Source of the DNA: Ascaris suum
Taxonomy: Eukaryota > Nematoda > Chromadorea > Rhabditida > Ascarididae
Direction: 5' to 3'
DNA: 64,000 bases
NCBI GenBank assembly: GCA_013433145.1
Contig: CM024174.1
Span: 1,072,583 to 1,136,582 of the forward strand
This document shows positions 28,761-39,579 of the stretch, piece by piece. The notes under the pieces were generated by a model that saw nothing but the letters and a program-made list of their open reading frames with translations, did no database searches and was not told where the DNA came from. The position numbers and the translations under genes were made by a program. Each line of letters opens with the position of its first letter. Position 1 is the stretch's first letter.

Positions 28761-28860
28761 ATCACTAAGCTATACCACTGTTATCACTAAGCTATATCAA
28801 CGATATCACTAAGTTATACCATTGATAACACTAAGCTGTTATCACTGTTATCATTCAGTT
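28761..28860. repeat. 22-bp tandem repeat
   Basis: Three clean 22-bp copies (28761-28782, 28783-28804, 28805-28826) of ATCACTAAGCTATACCACTG plus TT, followed by a diverged copy and a half. Confidence 0.85.
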
Positions 28861-30523
28861 AATATTTGAAATGATTCATATCGCACTTACTAAAAATAAG
28901 CGCTGATATTTATCTCCGACTGTCATGTTCAGCAGCTTTCCATTCGTTATGTATTATAGTGAACGAAAAATCGGTTCTATTTAAAGCAAATAGTCATTTT
29001 TGAAATAACATGAATAGGTGATATTAATGATTCATCCTATTTAACCTTACCCTCCAGCTCCCCCCATCCACCCTTCCCCTCTCTGCTGTTGCTTAACTGC
29101 TTATTCCTTCTTTTATGTTTTTTCTTATATTGAATAATTTTTAAACATAAGACGATTTAAGGGTTTTTGCTTGTATTCTTATTTATTTTCCACGTATAGC
29201 AAAATTTTGCAACAAGTTGGATTGATTACATATTAGAAATATACTCTGGACAATTGACAGGCTGAGGGCTATGTATTATACAGATAAGATTGAGGAGATA
29301 GTGTAAGTTGTTTTTCTAGATGAAGCGTGTGAAAAACGATTTATATGTCGTAATGCAGATGTTTTTATACAAATTTGAAACGCGAAAGAGATAAATTTTC
29401 AATTTTTTTTTTTTTGCGTTTTAAACCTAGACTTATCGTGAATAGCATGGAGAGTAGGCAGCAAAAAGGTACAGGATGTGTATATTTTGAGCTTGTTCAG
29501 GTAAGTATAGGTGATCGATTGTTGAGTTTGTTGAAGTTTGGATTTCATTTAGAAGAATGTCAATGTTTAGGCTTAGCAGCAGTGTACTTAGGAATAAACG
29601 TTCATTGAGGCACACATCGTTATAGTGTGACGCTGTGAAATGCTGACGAATATACAAGACAGAGATATGATTCATGCTCGAATGTCATAGACAGCATCGT
29701 TTAAGGTTTCACTCTTTAATTAAGTTGGAAACTTTCAAGTTTGCGTGCTGTCTTCATGTCGTTTATTTCCGTTTCGTAGATAAATCTCAGGTAATCCATA
29801 GGTAACTATAGCGACGAAAACTAAATCAACCAAGCGAATGTTCAACTAAAAATAAAGCCATTCAAATACACTTTTTTGCAAGTTTTTTTTTCGTGCATTT
29901 TTAAAGCGCTTTGGATATAAATATAATGGTCGAGTGGTTTAAGCGTTCGATGGAGATGGTTGTAGCGTTGTTTATGCAATATATAGAATAATCGTAGTAC
30001 AGCTATTATAGCTTCCGCGTAATTCATACAGGCGCAACAATGCTTTTCATAGGAAAATCCATCAAGATGGTGTCGGAGCCTTTTTCTTTCATTTTATGGA
30101 AATTAAAAAAAAATCGAACCTATATGCTACATGGGCGATAACGATGGACATGAGGTAGTGTTAAACGGGAGGAGTTATATATCTGACAGATAATATGGAA
30201 ATATCAGATATCAAAATTGTCGTGTTGAATGGTGAATTGATAGACGAACGCATTCATCAATAGAATATTCCTTACTCATTTCCAGCTTCAGTACGAATTG
30301 CACTAGGCAGCTTGAGGGGTGCTATGGCACAATTCTTATTTATTGGAAAACTTCGATATATTTGTGCACAGTAAGTAATACTTATTAATAAGGCGGTTTC
30401 GATTCATATATGCGAGAGAGACGGGGAAATGAGAGAAGAAGGGGTGGGGGGGTGGGGGGGGGGGGGGGGGGAAGGGGTCTTTTTGAAGCGAGAAGAGCGG
30501 AAATTATCGTATCTTTATTTCAG

Positions 30524-30643
30524 CAATTCTTCGAAGCAATCAATCCGTTGAACGGTTTCGATGGAAAAGAATCGTTAGAGACGTATATGTGGGAGCAATC
30601 TTTGAAAGTGGAACCGAAAGATGCCGAGAAATTAGATACTATT
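30524..30643 (+). CDS. sos-1: SOS exon a: end of catalytic-domain flank
   Basis: Acceptor tatttcag before 30524 and donor gtatgt after 30643; phase 0 at both ends, 40 codons. The residues QFFEAINPLNGF and EQSLKVEP correspond to the conserved block just C-terminal to the CDC25 (RasGEF) domain of SOS (QFFE..PFNG, SL.IEP in insect and vertebrate proteins). An 18-G run at 30454-30471 lies in the intron only about 50 nt upstream of this acceptor. The preceding exon, expected to end in the CDC25 domain at phase 0, was not found. Confidence 0.8.
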
Positions 30644-33600
30644 GTATGTTATTTTTATTGCATCAAACTTTTTAATAATTTATGATTTTTTTCTAGAAGT
30701 ATTTCATATATTTTTTTAAAAATTTAATAGTTTTTTTTAATATTTGTTCAAAAATTGACGATAAAGTTGAAACAAATAATTGAAGTGTTTATTGCTTCTG
30801 ATAAATGAATTTAAGTAATGAGTGCAATGGAAGGAAAAATATTGTAATTGAATTTTAAAGCCGAAAAGGTCTTATAGTAAATCAGAGAATCGTCGTTGAA
30901 TAATCAATGAATTGCTAAAAGTAACTTTTTTTTTTAATTCGCTTCACAAAAATTATATAATCTAATCTAATCACAGCTTTGTAATTATTTAATATATACA
31001 GAAAATTATATAGTAATATATTGTAATTCCAGTGATACCAATCTTTTGAAGTCTATTTGCCTATGAGAAAAAATTCGTTCTTCAGCAAGACCATAGGTAT
31101 GGAGTTGCAACTCTCTCAAATGAAATAATTTCAATCCCTACTGAATTCCACATGAATCAATTGATTTTCAGATAATTTTTGGTTATTTTTGTTTTAGGAA
31201 CCATTACATTCTTTCTAATAAATTTTTTTTAAACATTCAAATCTCAAAATTTGTAGTAGTTTTATATGCATAAGAGATTTGCATATTATAGAAGCCTTCA
31301 AGGCCGCCGAACGTTCTCAAATCACCTGGAATTAAGCCACCGAAAACGCTCTCATCGGTTGGATCGTCAAGTGGTCCATCGAATCACTATGCAGGCTACA
31401 GAAGTAGTGGACGTGGTTTCTCGGCCTCTTTCAATACCTATAGCCCAGGAATGTTCAGCGAGCCACCTGAAACGTAGGTTTATCCAGAAATGTTTTCGAA
31501 TCTTATTCTTATTTTTTATTCCACTCGTTATCTAGTTTTTTTTTTTTCAATATAAAGCAAAAACCACTAGTATCAGCGCCATGTTTAAGTCCCGGTCGCT
31601 GCTAGCCATCAGTATTCACCGGACAATACATATTTGTCGTCATAGCACAAATAAAGTTACCGTGTCGAATAGAGAGTTTTTAAATCATCATGAAATACAC
31701 AAATCCTTTAATCGAACATTTATTTTATTATAGCTTATTCTCAAATATTTTTCTTCACGCTAACGTTGACGAATTTTATTTCGTTTCCTAAGAGTACGTT
31801 AGTTATTTTCAAAACTTTTTTTAATATTCTTCCTTCATAGATGCTTAAATTCGGTCCACAACCTCATATTAAATTTTATCTTTTCCATATGAACCTCATA
31901 TACCGGCAAAAAATTGCATCCTTACTTCGAATAGAACAACGAGGATAACATTTCTCTCTTGTTATCTTGTCAAAAACGCCTTTCCTCTTAGGGGATATAA
32001 GATGATGAAATAGTTGAATTGCGCTAGCTGTTATATTTTTTGAATGAAATCAATTAGGCTTGATAAGATGGAATATATCAATAAATAATAGATGTATGAA
32101 TGTTTATTCATTGAGCATTTTTGTGTTGTCCTTGATTCATACGCGTTTTTTTTTCTTTTTTTTTTGGATATTGATCTTTGATGATGAATGAAGAGCGATC
32201 GCAAATTTCTGATTCGATGATGAAATGAATGCTGCTAAAATTATTTACTGTTTATTTTTATTGTAAGATTTTTTTTCTCTGTCTCACTTTTACTTCATCA
32301 ACAATCACAATCACAAGTTCGATATTCGTTGACATTTTTTTATTTTTATTTGACGGAAACGATTCATTCTAGCTTTAATTCTCTCAATTTCTTCACATTC
32401 TTCTTTGATGGGCCGGTTTCGTTGAGCATAGCTGCTGAATCTACTAGTTTCCACCTTTACGTTTTTCTCATCTGTCCTCTTTCACTTTCTGTGTTTCTTT
32501 CTTTCTTTCTTTCTTTCTTTCCCTCTCTCTCTATCTCATTCTTTGCCTTGCAATCATAGAACTGTAGTTTCAGATTGCTTTTAGCCCAGACGCTAGGTTC
32601 GCACCGTTTAATCTAACTATCGGTAGGTATTTATAGTGAATGGAGGGGGATAAAGGCCTAACTATAGATCTTTATAGGAAGCGGGTGGGATTGCCTAAAC
32701 GCCGTTCATGTTTTAAGCGATTCGATGAAAGATTTCTACCTGATTGACAATTGGCATTCGTTTTCTTTACCAACTCTTTGTTCCGTTTTTAGTAGAAAAT
32801 GAGCGAAACATTGTTTGAGGGAATTTCTTTCAAAAGAATTTCGGTGTATTGTTGTCTCGTTTCGAATGGGCAACTTAATCGCATAGAATACTTATAATCT
32901 ATGCTAACCTCTACGAAAGTTTTACTGCCATAAAAAGCGATATTAATAAGGAATAAAGTAATATTTACACAAGTATCCAAATACCGTTAACGGCTAGGTG
33001 AGTGACGGAATTGAAAAGTAATAAAATATGACGATTGATCCGTTTGCATCTCTTGACGAATGTGGAAGCTTCTATGACAAATTTAATCTCTTTTATTGCT
33101 ATGCACTCATTACATTTTTGCAAATAGGAGAGACAATTTTCATGAATGTCCGTACATCAGAAATAAATGGCCCATTTTGCTGCCACCCATCTGTCGCAGT
33201 ATGGAGTTTTTCTTTTTCAATCTATGCTAATAGGCGGATCAAATTTTACCGATTGCATTATTGCGAATGCAAATTTAAGCAGGAAACCGGCGGCGAAAGT
33301 CGATGCTATTTTATTCTTTGTTTATATTTCTTTGGAGGTTATCATATTGAATAACTATCACTGTGGATGTTGATAATAACCTTGAAGTAGTATTACCTGT
33401 TAGCACATTACAAATAGTAATAATAATAACTGTGACACCTGCAAATAGTAATACCTCTTACAGCATTTAGATACTTGTTAGCTTCTATAATGTGATCCCC
33501 GTTTGTAGTAACTAGAGCTCTTGTTTAATGGGACTTCTGTGCAATGTTTAGACGAATTCCACAGCGAGATCGCTCGTAATGCCTTAGGTTCACTGTATAA

Positions 33601-36600
33601 TTGTGACCACCTCACATCCGTTCACTTGTATTGCTCAAATGGCTCCTAAACCACGTTCGGAGCATGAAAATGGAAGAGTTGTTATACGTGAAAGATTCAG
33701 ACTCTTCAAAGACAGGTAGCATATCTACTTCTGACAACTGGATGCACTTGTTGGCACTTCTTCTTAGATATACCTTTAATGATTATTCACAGCTAAAAAA
33801 AAACTTTATGTTCCATGGCACATATTTCAATTTCTGTTAAATTTACGTCTTAAAGGTTCATGATGGAATGATAGTTTAGCTTTGATTATATTTTTCTGAG
33901 AATCATTTTTCCATTAGCGAAATATAATAAACGATAAAAGAATACAATAGAAAGATGAGATGAATTGTTCGTTCGTTTTTTTTTTGTTTGCAAGAAATTT
34001 TAGCCGGAGGCAAAGTGAGCCGGGTGGAGCAATATGGGGTGTCGATGTTTGTGTTAGGTCGTTTTACTTGAAAAATGACTAGCAGCATTTTTAATGATGA
34101 GATGGAAACGTTGTTCTCGCGCTATTGTCTCTTTTATTTCGTTTTCACCTCTTGTTGTACGGATTGTGCTACATTCATCTCGTTTTTTTTTTTCATTCCA
34201 TTTCTTTTTCTTTTCATCTCTAATATTCGATTTCCTTTCCTCTTTCCTCATTCCCATGCCTCATCTCCACCTTTGACCTTCCGTAATCATAGATGTAATT
34301 ATGGGACGATGACGTAGAATGAATTTCAGGCCACGTTCTTTCGCTGAGAACGCTTCCCAAATGGAAGAAAGGAACTCACATTTAGGTATGGTGGAAATTA
34401 ATCCTGGTATGTTTTTTTTTGTTGTTGTTGCGATTACACTCGAAAAATTCGCCTGTAGCTATAATTTTTTCGAAAATTCGGCAACAAAACGATTGAATTA
34501 AAATCTTCAAGTTGATTTTTCAATAAGTTTTCATAAGAAGGGAAATAACTCGTAAGCTCCAATGCTATAATGTTTGATGACGAATGAAAGCGACACTCAC
34601 TGTTCAAAGTGCAATCCAAGCGAGTCATTTATCAATTTTTGGATTGTGCCACGAAAAAATAGCCAGACTTTCTTAGACTAGGCTAAGTTCTTGAAATAAG
34701 CCGGCATAAAATTGATTCTTTTATAATTGAAATTAATTTTTGTAATATCTGAGAATATTTTTTGGATTGCATTCCATATTTGCTGTTTTCTTTACAAATA
34801 TCAAAATCTTATATGCGTTGCAAAATATAATATTTTACAAATCATCGTTTCACTAAAGTCTAATATTGCAATTAAAACCGATAATTGACTTTAATGATGA
34901 GGTAAATAATTACTAAGCATAGCTATTGCAATTTACAAGTTTATATAATCGAATAAATTGAAGTACTTTTATTTGTTAGTGGGATATTGAAATAGTTTCC
35001 GATGTTCAGTTGATAATGTGAATGCGCCAATAATACGTATTGAGGTTGCAGTTGACGCAATTACGAAAGAATCAATAGCTTTCAAGTTGTGTGATCGTGT
35101 TTGAGTGTTTGTTTAATGGAGGCGACGTGATAACTAACTGGAGTAAGTGTAGTGGCAGAGTTATTCGTAAGTGAATGAGTGACTATTTTATTGCTTTTAA
35201 CTATTATCGAACAATATTAATAAACAATACTAGAATTTGATGTTGAGGTGAAAATACTTGATGAAAAAATTTTTTATTGTGAAATATATTTGAAAAATAT
35301 CTTATTTGAAGGTTATCAGCCGCGTTATTTGGGTGACGCACGTCGAGGTGAAGCATCACCGTTGAATTCGGTTTTATGTTCAACAGTACCACCACCATTA
35401 GTGCCACGATTACGAAAAGAGAAAGCACGGTCAGGTCCACCAAGTCCACTTAACAATATTGTTCCTCTCTCAATTTCAAAGAACGACGACGCAACGAATT
35501 CTCCGCCACCACCACTTTATCCACGAAGGACTTCACCTCATTTTTTTCCATCTCCTGTGCTTCCTCCGCCACCTTTTAGAGCGCCATCGATTACCTCGTG
35601 TACGGCTCCTACCAGCCCTTTGTCACCGTCATTGTCTTCTGCACCGACTGGTATTATTTTGCGTTATTGTGCTCTTGTACATGTTTATTCTATGACTTTC
35701 AATCTACGTTGCAAAATTCATTCCACTTATTTCGTATTGAATGTTACAAAATATGTGCTGTACAATTTCAGCGCAACTGTTGCGCATTAAAAAAAGTTCT
35801 AGAAAGACATATGATGTTAAATTATCTATGACGCTTTTCCGATCTCTTTGAAATGCAGGTAAAATATAGGTGAAAAAAAAATGCTGTTACATGTATATGC
35901 ACATATATGAATTCCATAGTGCTTCCGCGCTCATGTTGCCTAACTCAACAATGTTTTTGAAGTAGTTGTTGTGAAACGCAATTCTTAGACGTTCTTTTAA
36001 ATACTCAGTTAACATATTGCATTATATCCGAGTTTTTTAGTCTTACTTACGCTCAAGTAATAACAGTTTTATGATCATCATTCATTATGATTCCTATGTA
36101 TTTTTATTGTTATTGAAATTGATGAAACGTTATAAACGATTGATAAATTTCCATAAACAAATTTTGAAGCAAATTATTTGACGAAACGAATTATTGAAAG
36201 GGCTTTAAATTATGATTGATAAATTTGATTGTAGATCAGTTATCTAAGTTGCTTCGAATGTTCTAAAAAAAAGTTTACTTATTATTAAGCATATCAACTG
36301 TACTCGTTATGGCGATAAACCTCTGAAAAAATATTAAATTAAATAAAATTTCTAGAGCGAGCAGAATCGTTTATTTTTCCGCCAAATTGCTCCATGGACG
36401 AGAATCGGACGTTTTTGGCGGAGAGTGGCACCATTCAGGCAAGTTGCTCAAGTGCACCTGCAGTACCTCCACGACGAAAAGGTGAAGCACTTCCGGCGCC
36501 ACTACCACCAGATGCCGTTCGAGTCGTGTGGAGTGGGTTAGTGTTTTTCTGTTATAATAACAACAACTATTAGTGTTTATATATTGTGACGATCTGCATA

Positions 36601-39579
36601 TGGGATGGATCTGAATGCAGAATGTTCCGAATTCAAAGCGGACGTTCCGTTTTTCTAACTATTCTGGAAAATTTTGCTCGACGTTCCGAACGCTGTGATC
36701 TGTTTGTAGGGATCTGGATGCGGTCTCATATATTCCCATTGTGTACTTTACGTTTCGTCTTAAGATTATTATTGTTCATGATGCTGAAAGTTGTTGTCTC
36801 TTTTTACATTTTCCTTCTTTCAACTGCAAAGCGTTTATTTGCCTAGACAAAGGATATACTTTATACGTAGATAGTATGGATGGAAGCGTGTGGGCAATGT
36901 TATGGACGGAAGAGTGTGGACAGTGTATGTTACTCATGTCGACGGCCACATGATTTTGATATGCGATATAGCAGAGGAAGGGGAGGTAAATGAATAAAAG
37001 AGGCATATCTTCCGCTAGCATCTCTATTTTTTTTTCATTTTTTGATGTGAATAAATGTGCTCTATTGTAGTATATAATTTTGAATTTATGCAGGTTAGTT
37101 TTTTATGCCTTCTTCCCTTTTTCTTTCTCTTTCCGATAGTTTTTTTTTTTTTTTTTTGCACGCTTGTTCTCACTCTTTTCTCTCCTAGCGAACTGGATCC
37201 ACTTTTTTTGCACTCAATTTATTTTTCATAGAATAGGTCAAATGAGCAACTGCGTTAGAGATATCACATTAGTTCCATATTGCAGATTTCCTCCTTTTTT
37301 TTTGGTTGCGTTTTTGTTTTCTTCATTTCCGCTCCGCTGTAATAGAGCGGAAATGCATTTCATGAATGTCAATGGAGTTTTTTTTTTCTCCTCTTTTTTT
37401 TCTTTTCATTTTCAATTTTTCATTATTTATGATAAAGTGGATAGATAATTGCGGCAAATATTTTTAAAAAATTTTTTCTAATATAATAAATAAAATAATA
37501 TAAAATACGTTGAAGTGAAATTATAAGTTGCCGATTTTTTCGCTATATTGATAAATTTCTATGTGGCATTAAAGGTGATTTCCGGTTATCTGTTTTTTTT
37601 TCTTTGAAATTTATCTATAAGAAACTTTCTTCACTTCTGAAATAATTTATAAAAATGCTATTAAGAAATATTCGCTAAAAATTTCTTTTAGTTAAAAAAA
37701 ACTGTGAAAGAAACGATGTGAGAAATTAAAGCTATGAAACTATGAGTTAAAAGTTGAAAAAAATTCCTAAAAAGAAAAAAAAAATGAAAAAGATTATCAC
37801 TATTGATAAAACGAAAAATATCTGTAAATTATATGATAGAAGTATTGATTCAGAAAGTTTCCATTGATTTATTGAGGTTTACAACTTTCTTTTTTTCTTT
37901 TTAATTCATTCAGTTGTATAGTTCCACTTAGAGAAAGCAGCTGTCCCTAAAGTGGCAGGTGGAAATAGGCTGTCATTAAGATGCATCATCATATATACGG
38001 CATATGTCAATCGTTGATCACTTAAGGGAGATTTTTGATCGCAAATTTCTAAGTTTTTTTTTTTTAAACATTCCAGAGAGATTGCAATTTGTCAATAGTC
38101 ATTCGCCTATCGATTCATTGCAAATTATAAACGCCCTAATTAGAGCGATTTTTTTTCTTCCAAAATTTCCACTTTTTCTATTGAAAGGTGTGAAAAATAT
38201 TCCTTTGTTTTTCATTTCTGGAAATCGCTTAGCTTATTCCAGAAAATTCAATAGCTTTCTTTTCGAATTCCGCATCATTCGATGGCAAATGTTATATTTT
38301 TTTTTTAGTTTTTTTGAGAGGAGCCTTATATGAAATAATGCTACTTATGTGTTCGCATATTTATATAGATTTTTGAAATTTATTATTTATACTTTTTTTA
38401 TTTGGTTAATTTTTAAACCTTTCAGATTTTATTCATACGCCATGCAGATTCGTTTCCCCTCATGATTTAATGCGATTTCAATATTTTAGTGACGCTTCAC
38501 CGAGGGTTCCACTCGTAACAGCAGTGCTTCCTTTGCCTTCATTGCCCAACAGTGCTGCTCCTCCGTTGTATCCTCGACGATCGGTTGATGTACAGCCTCC
38601 ACCTAGACCACCAAAAGAGTATTTATTTAAATATTTATAATTATTGCTGAAAAAATAATGTTAATACTGATTGCGAGTTATATCTTGCTTATTAGATGCT
38701 TATAATTTAAAAAAGTGGAGGGAAATGCCAAATGAGCTAGCATAAGAGTTTGCTTCCGCTCAAATATTTTTGCCCATATATGACAATGCGCAAATAAGGA
38801 AGTGTTTTTTTTTGTTATATGGAGGTGGATGTAAACCCTTTATTTAGAACTATCGATTGGTCCACAGGATATCTCCGTGCATATTTCACTAAGTTTTCAC
38901 CATTTCGCAGCGCATATTTGCGCAGCCTATCGTTCTTCTCAGTGAGAGCATTCGCTTTTATATGAGACCATGAAAAGCAACAGAAGCACTTGGATATATC
39001 CGGATTTAGATTTCGAAGTGGAGCTCATTGGATGATATGAAATTCTGATGTTTTTAATTACCAATAAATTTTATTTATATGGGCGAATCAATTTGCTTTT
39101 GTATCGACGGGAGATGGATAGGTTTTTTAGCTCTCATTTTTGGAGGATTAGCCTTAGCTTACGGTGGTATCTGCAGTACGCTCACCGGAACTACATTTGT
39201 AGTTATAACATCTAACTCCTTCCTCCTCTTGGTCCTCTCACCTTCCGTTCTACTCTCATCTGATCTCTAACGCTTGTCATTTTAAAGTCGAAGTGACAAT
39301 GAGGTAGACCGTGTTGAATTAAGAGAAGGAAGGGATAAGGGGGACGTGGTGGGAGTTCAATGAGATACATCCAGGTGCCTCATTCGTCGAATATGAATTG
39401 CAGTATGAAATATTCGCATGCAATAATATTCTTCTTAAGTATTTATAAATTTTAGCAGTTATCAACGACGTTTGGCTGCTTCATCGACGAATGTGGCGCA
39501 TACCGAATCCAGTGATAGCGAATCGCCACCTCCACCACTTCCACCGAAAACTTATAAGCGGCAACAACGTCGCTCATAA
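30524..39579 (+). CDS. sos-1: Son of sevenless (SOS) Ras guanine-nucleotide exchange factor, C-terminal portion, 7 exons
   Basis: Known role of the family: SOS catalyses GDP release from Ras at the plasma membrane and is recruited by Grb2/Drk/SEM-5 SH3 domains binding its proline-rich tail. Seen here: seven exons, 30524-30643, 31292-31473, 34330-34385, 35312-35650, 36356-36536, 38490-38618 and 39456-39579. Exit phases are 0,2,1,1,2,2, and every junction keeps the frame. The sum is 1131 nt, or 376 codons plus TAA. The first exon reads QFFEAINPLNGF...LKVEP, the segment that follows the CDC25 domain in SOS. The second contains VLKSPGIKP. The last contains LPPKTYKR, the conserved C-terminal motif of animal SOS. 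Between them lies a proline-rich tail with PxxPxR/K motifs. Oddity: the histone-fold, DH, PH, REM and CDC25 exons were not found in the window, so the gene is 5'-partial here. The start of the fourth exon (35312 rather than 35320) was chosen by phase; its acceptor is weak. Confidence 0.85.
31292..31473 (+). CDS. sos-1: SOS exon b: KSPGIKP element and Ser/Gly-rich linker
   Basis: Acceptor catattatag, donor AC|gtaggt; enters at phase 0 and leaves at phase 2. The residues VLKSPGIKPPKTL match the LKSPG(I/V)KP motif that follows the catalytic region in animal SOS. The rest is a serine/glycine/tyrosine-rich linker (SSVGSSSGPSNHYAGYRSSG). Reading on without splicing meets TAG one codon past the donor, which supports the splice. 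Confidence 0.82.
33167..33373 (+). CDS. Possible small ORF inside a sos-1 intron
   Basis: 68 codons from ATG (33167) in the sos-1 intron between 31473 and 34330. It reads AHFAATHLSQYGVFLFQSML, DCIIANANLSRKPAAKVDAI, then a hydrophobic LFFVYISLEVIIL. An overlapping 108-codon frame (33028-33354) is also open. A good donor-like site (TTGGAG|gttatc) lies near its end, so it may be an exon rather than a gene. Not recognised. Confidence 0.2.
   Translation: MAHFAATHLSQYGVFLFQSMLIGGSNFTDCIIANANLSRKPAAKVDAILFFVYISLEVIILNNYHCGC
34330..34385 (+). CDS. sos-1: SOS exon c: 56-nt exon of the tail
   Basis: A 56-nt exon with acceptor gaatttcag and donor TTTAG|gtatgg. It enters at phase 2 and leaves at phase 1, exactly what exons b and d require. 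It encodes PRSFAENASQMEERNSHL, with no recognised motif. It is assigned to sos-1 from phase, strand and splice sites rather than homology. Confidence 0.6.
35312..35650 (+). CDS. sos-1: SOS exon d: proline-rich tail with SH3 ligands
   Basis: The longest tail exon, 339 nt. Donor ACTG|gtatta. The acceptor is probably ttatttgaag|GTTATC, because exon c leaves at phase 1; the stronger-looking cag at 35317-35319 would break the frame. Proline runs include VPPPLVPRLRK and PPPPLYPRR; PLYPRR fits the class II SH3 ligand PxxPxR. Serine-proline pairs are frequent (GPPSPL, TSPLSPS), so proline-directed phosphorylation, a known mode of SOS control, is plausible but inferred. Confidence 0.75.
36356..36536 (+). 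CDS. sos-1: SOS exon e: PAVPPRR Grb2/Drk-type motif
   Basis: Acceptor aatttctag, donor AGTGG|gttagt; 181 nt, phase 1 in and phase 2 out. The segment APAVPPRRK contains PAVPPR, close to the PPPVPPRR Grb2-binding motif of vertebrate SOS and the PLPPRR motifs of fly Sos. A second proline segment (LPAPLPPDAV) follows. Confidence 0.8.
37324..37355. repeat. 11-bp hairpin inside a sos-1 intron
   Basis: Arms CATTTCCGCTC (37324-37334) and GAGCGGAAATG (37345-37355) flank a 10-nt loop. Confidence 0.8.
38490..38618 (+). CDS. sos-1: SOS exon f: PLYPRR and PPRPPK motifs
   Basis: Acceptor atattttag, donor AAAGA|gtattt; 129 nt, phase 2 in and 2 out. It encodes AAPPLYPRRSVDVQPPPRPP followed by Lys-Glu. That gives one PxxPxR motif (PLYPRR, also present in exon d) and one PxxPxK motif. 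Confidence 0.8.
39456..39579 (+). CDS. sos-1: SOS terminal exon g: LPPKTYKR C terminus
   Basis: Acceptor tttag|CAG|TTATC: two AGs three bases apart (NAGNAG), both keeping the frame, so the product is 376 or 375 residues. It encodes an acidic/serine patch (TESSDSESP) and ends in PPPPLPPKTYKRQQRRS then TAA at 39577-39579. LPPKTYKR also occurs near the C terminus of human SOS1, which is the best single marker of family identity in the window. Confidence 0.85.

Noticed and set aside
29930..29985. GGTCGAGTGGTTTAAGCG, like a tRNA D-arm
   Set aside because: No T-arm or acceptor stem can be formed downstream.
33590..33714. Segment PKPRSEHENGRVVIRERFRL resembling part of a SOS PH domain
   Set aside because: It lies downstream of the CDC25-flanking exon, the wrong order for a PH domain, and exons b and c already join in phase without it.
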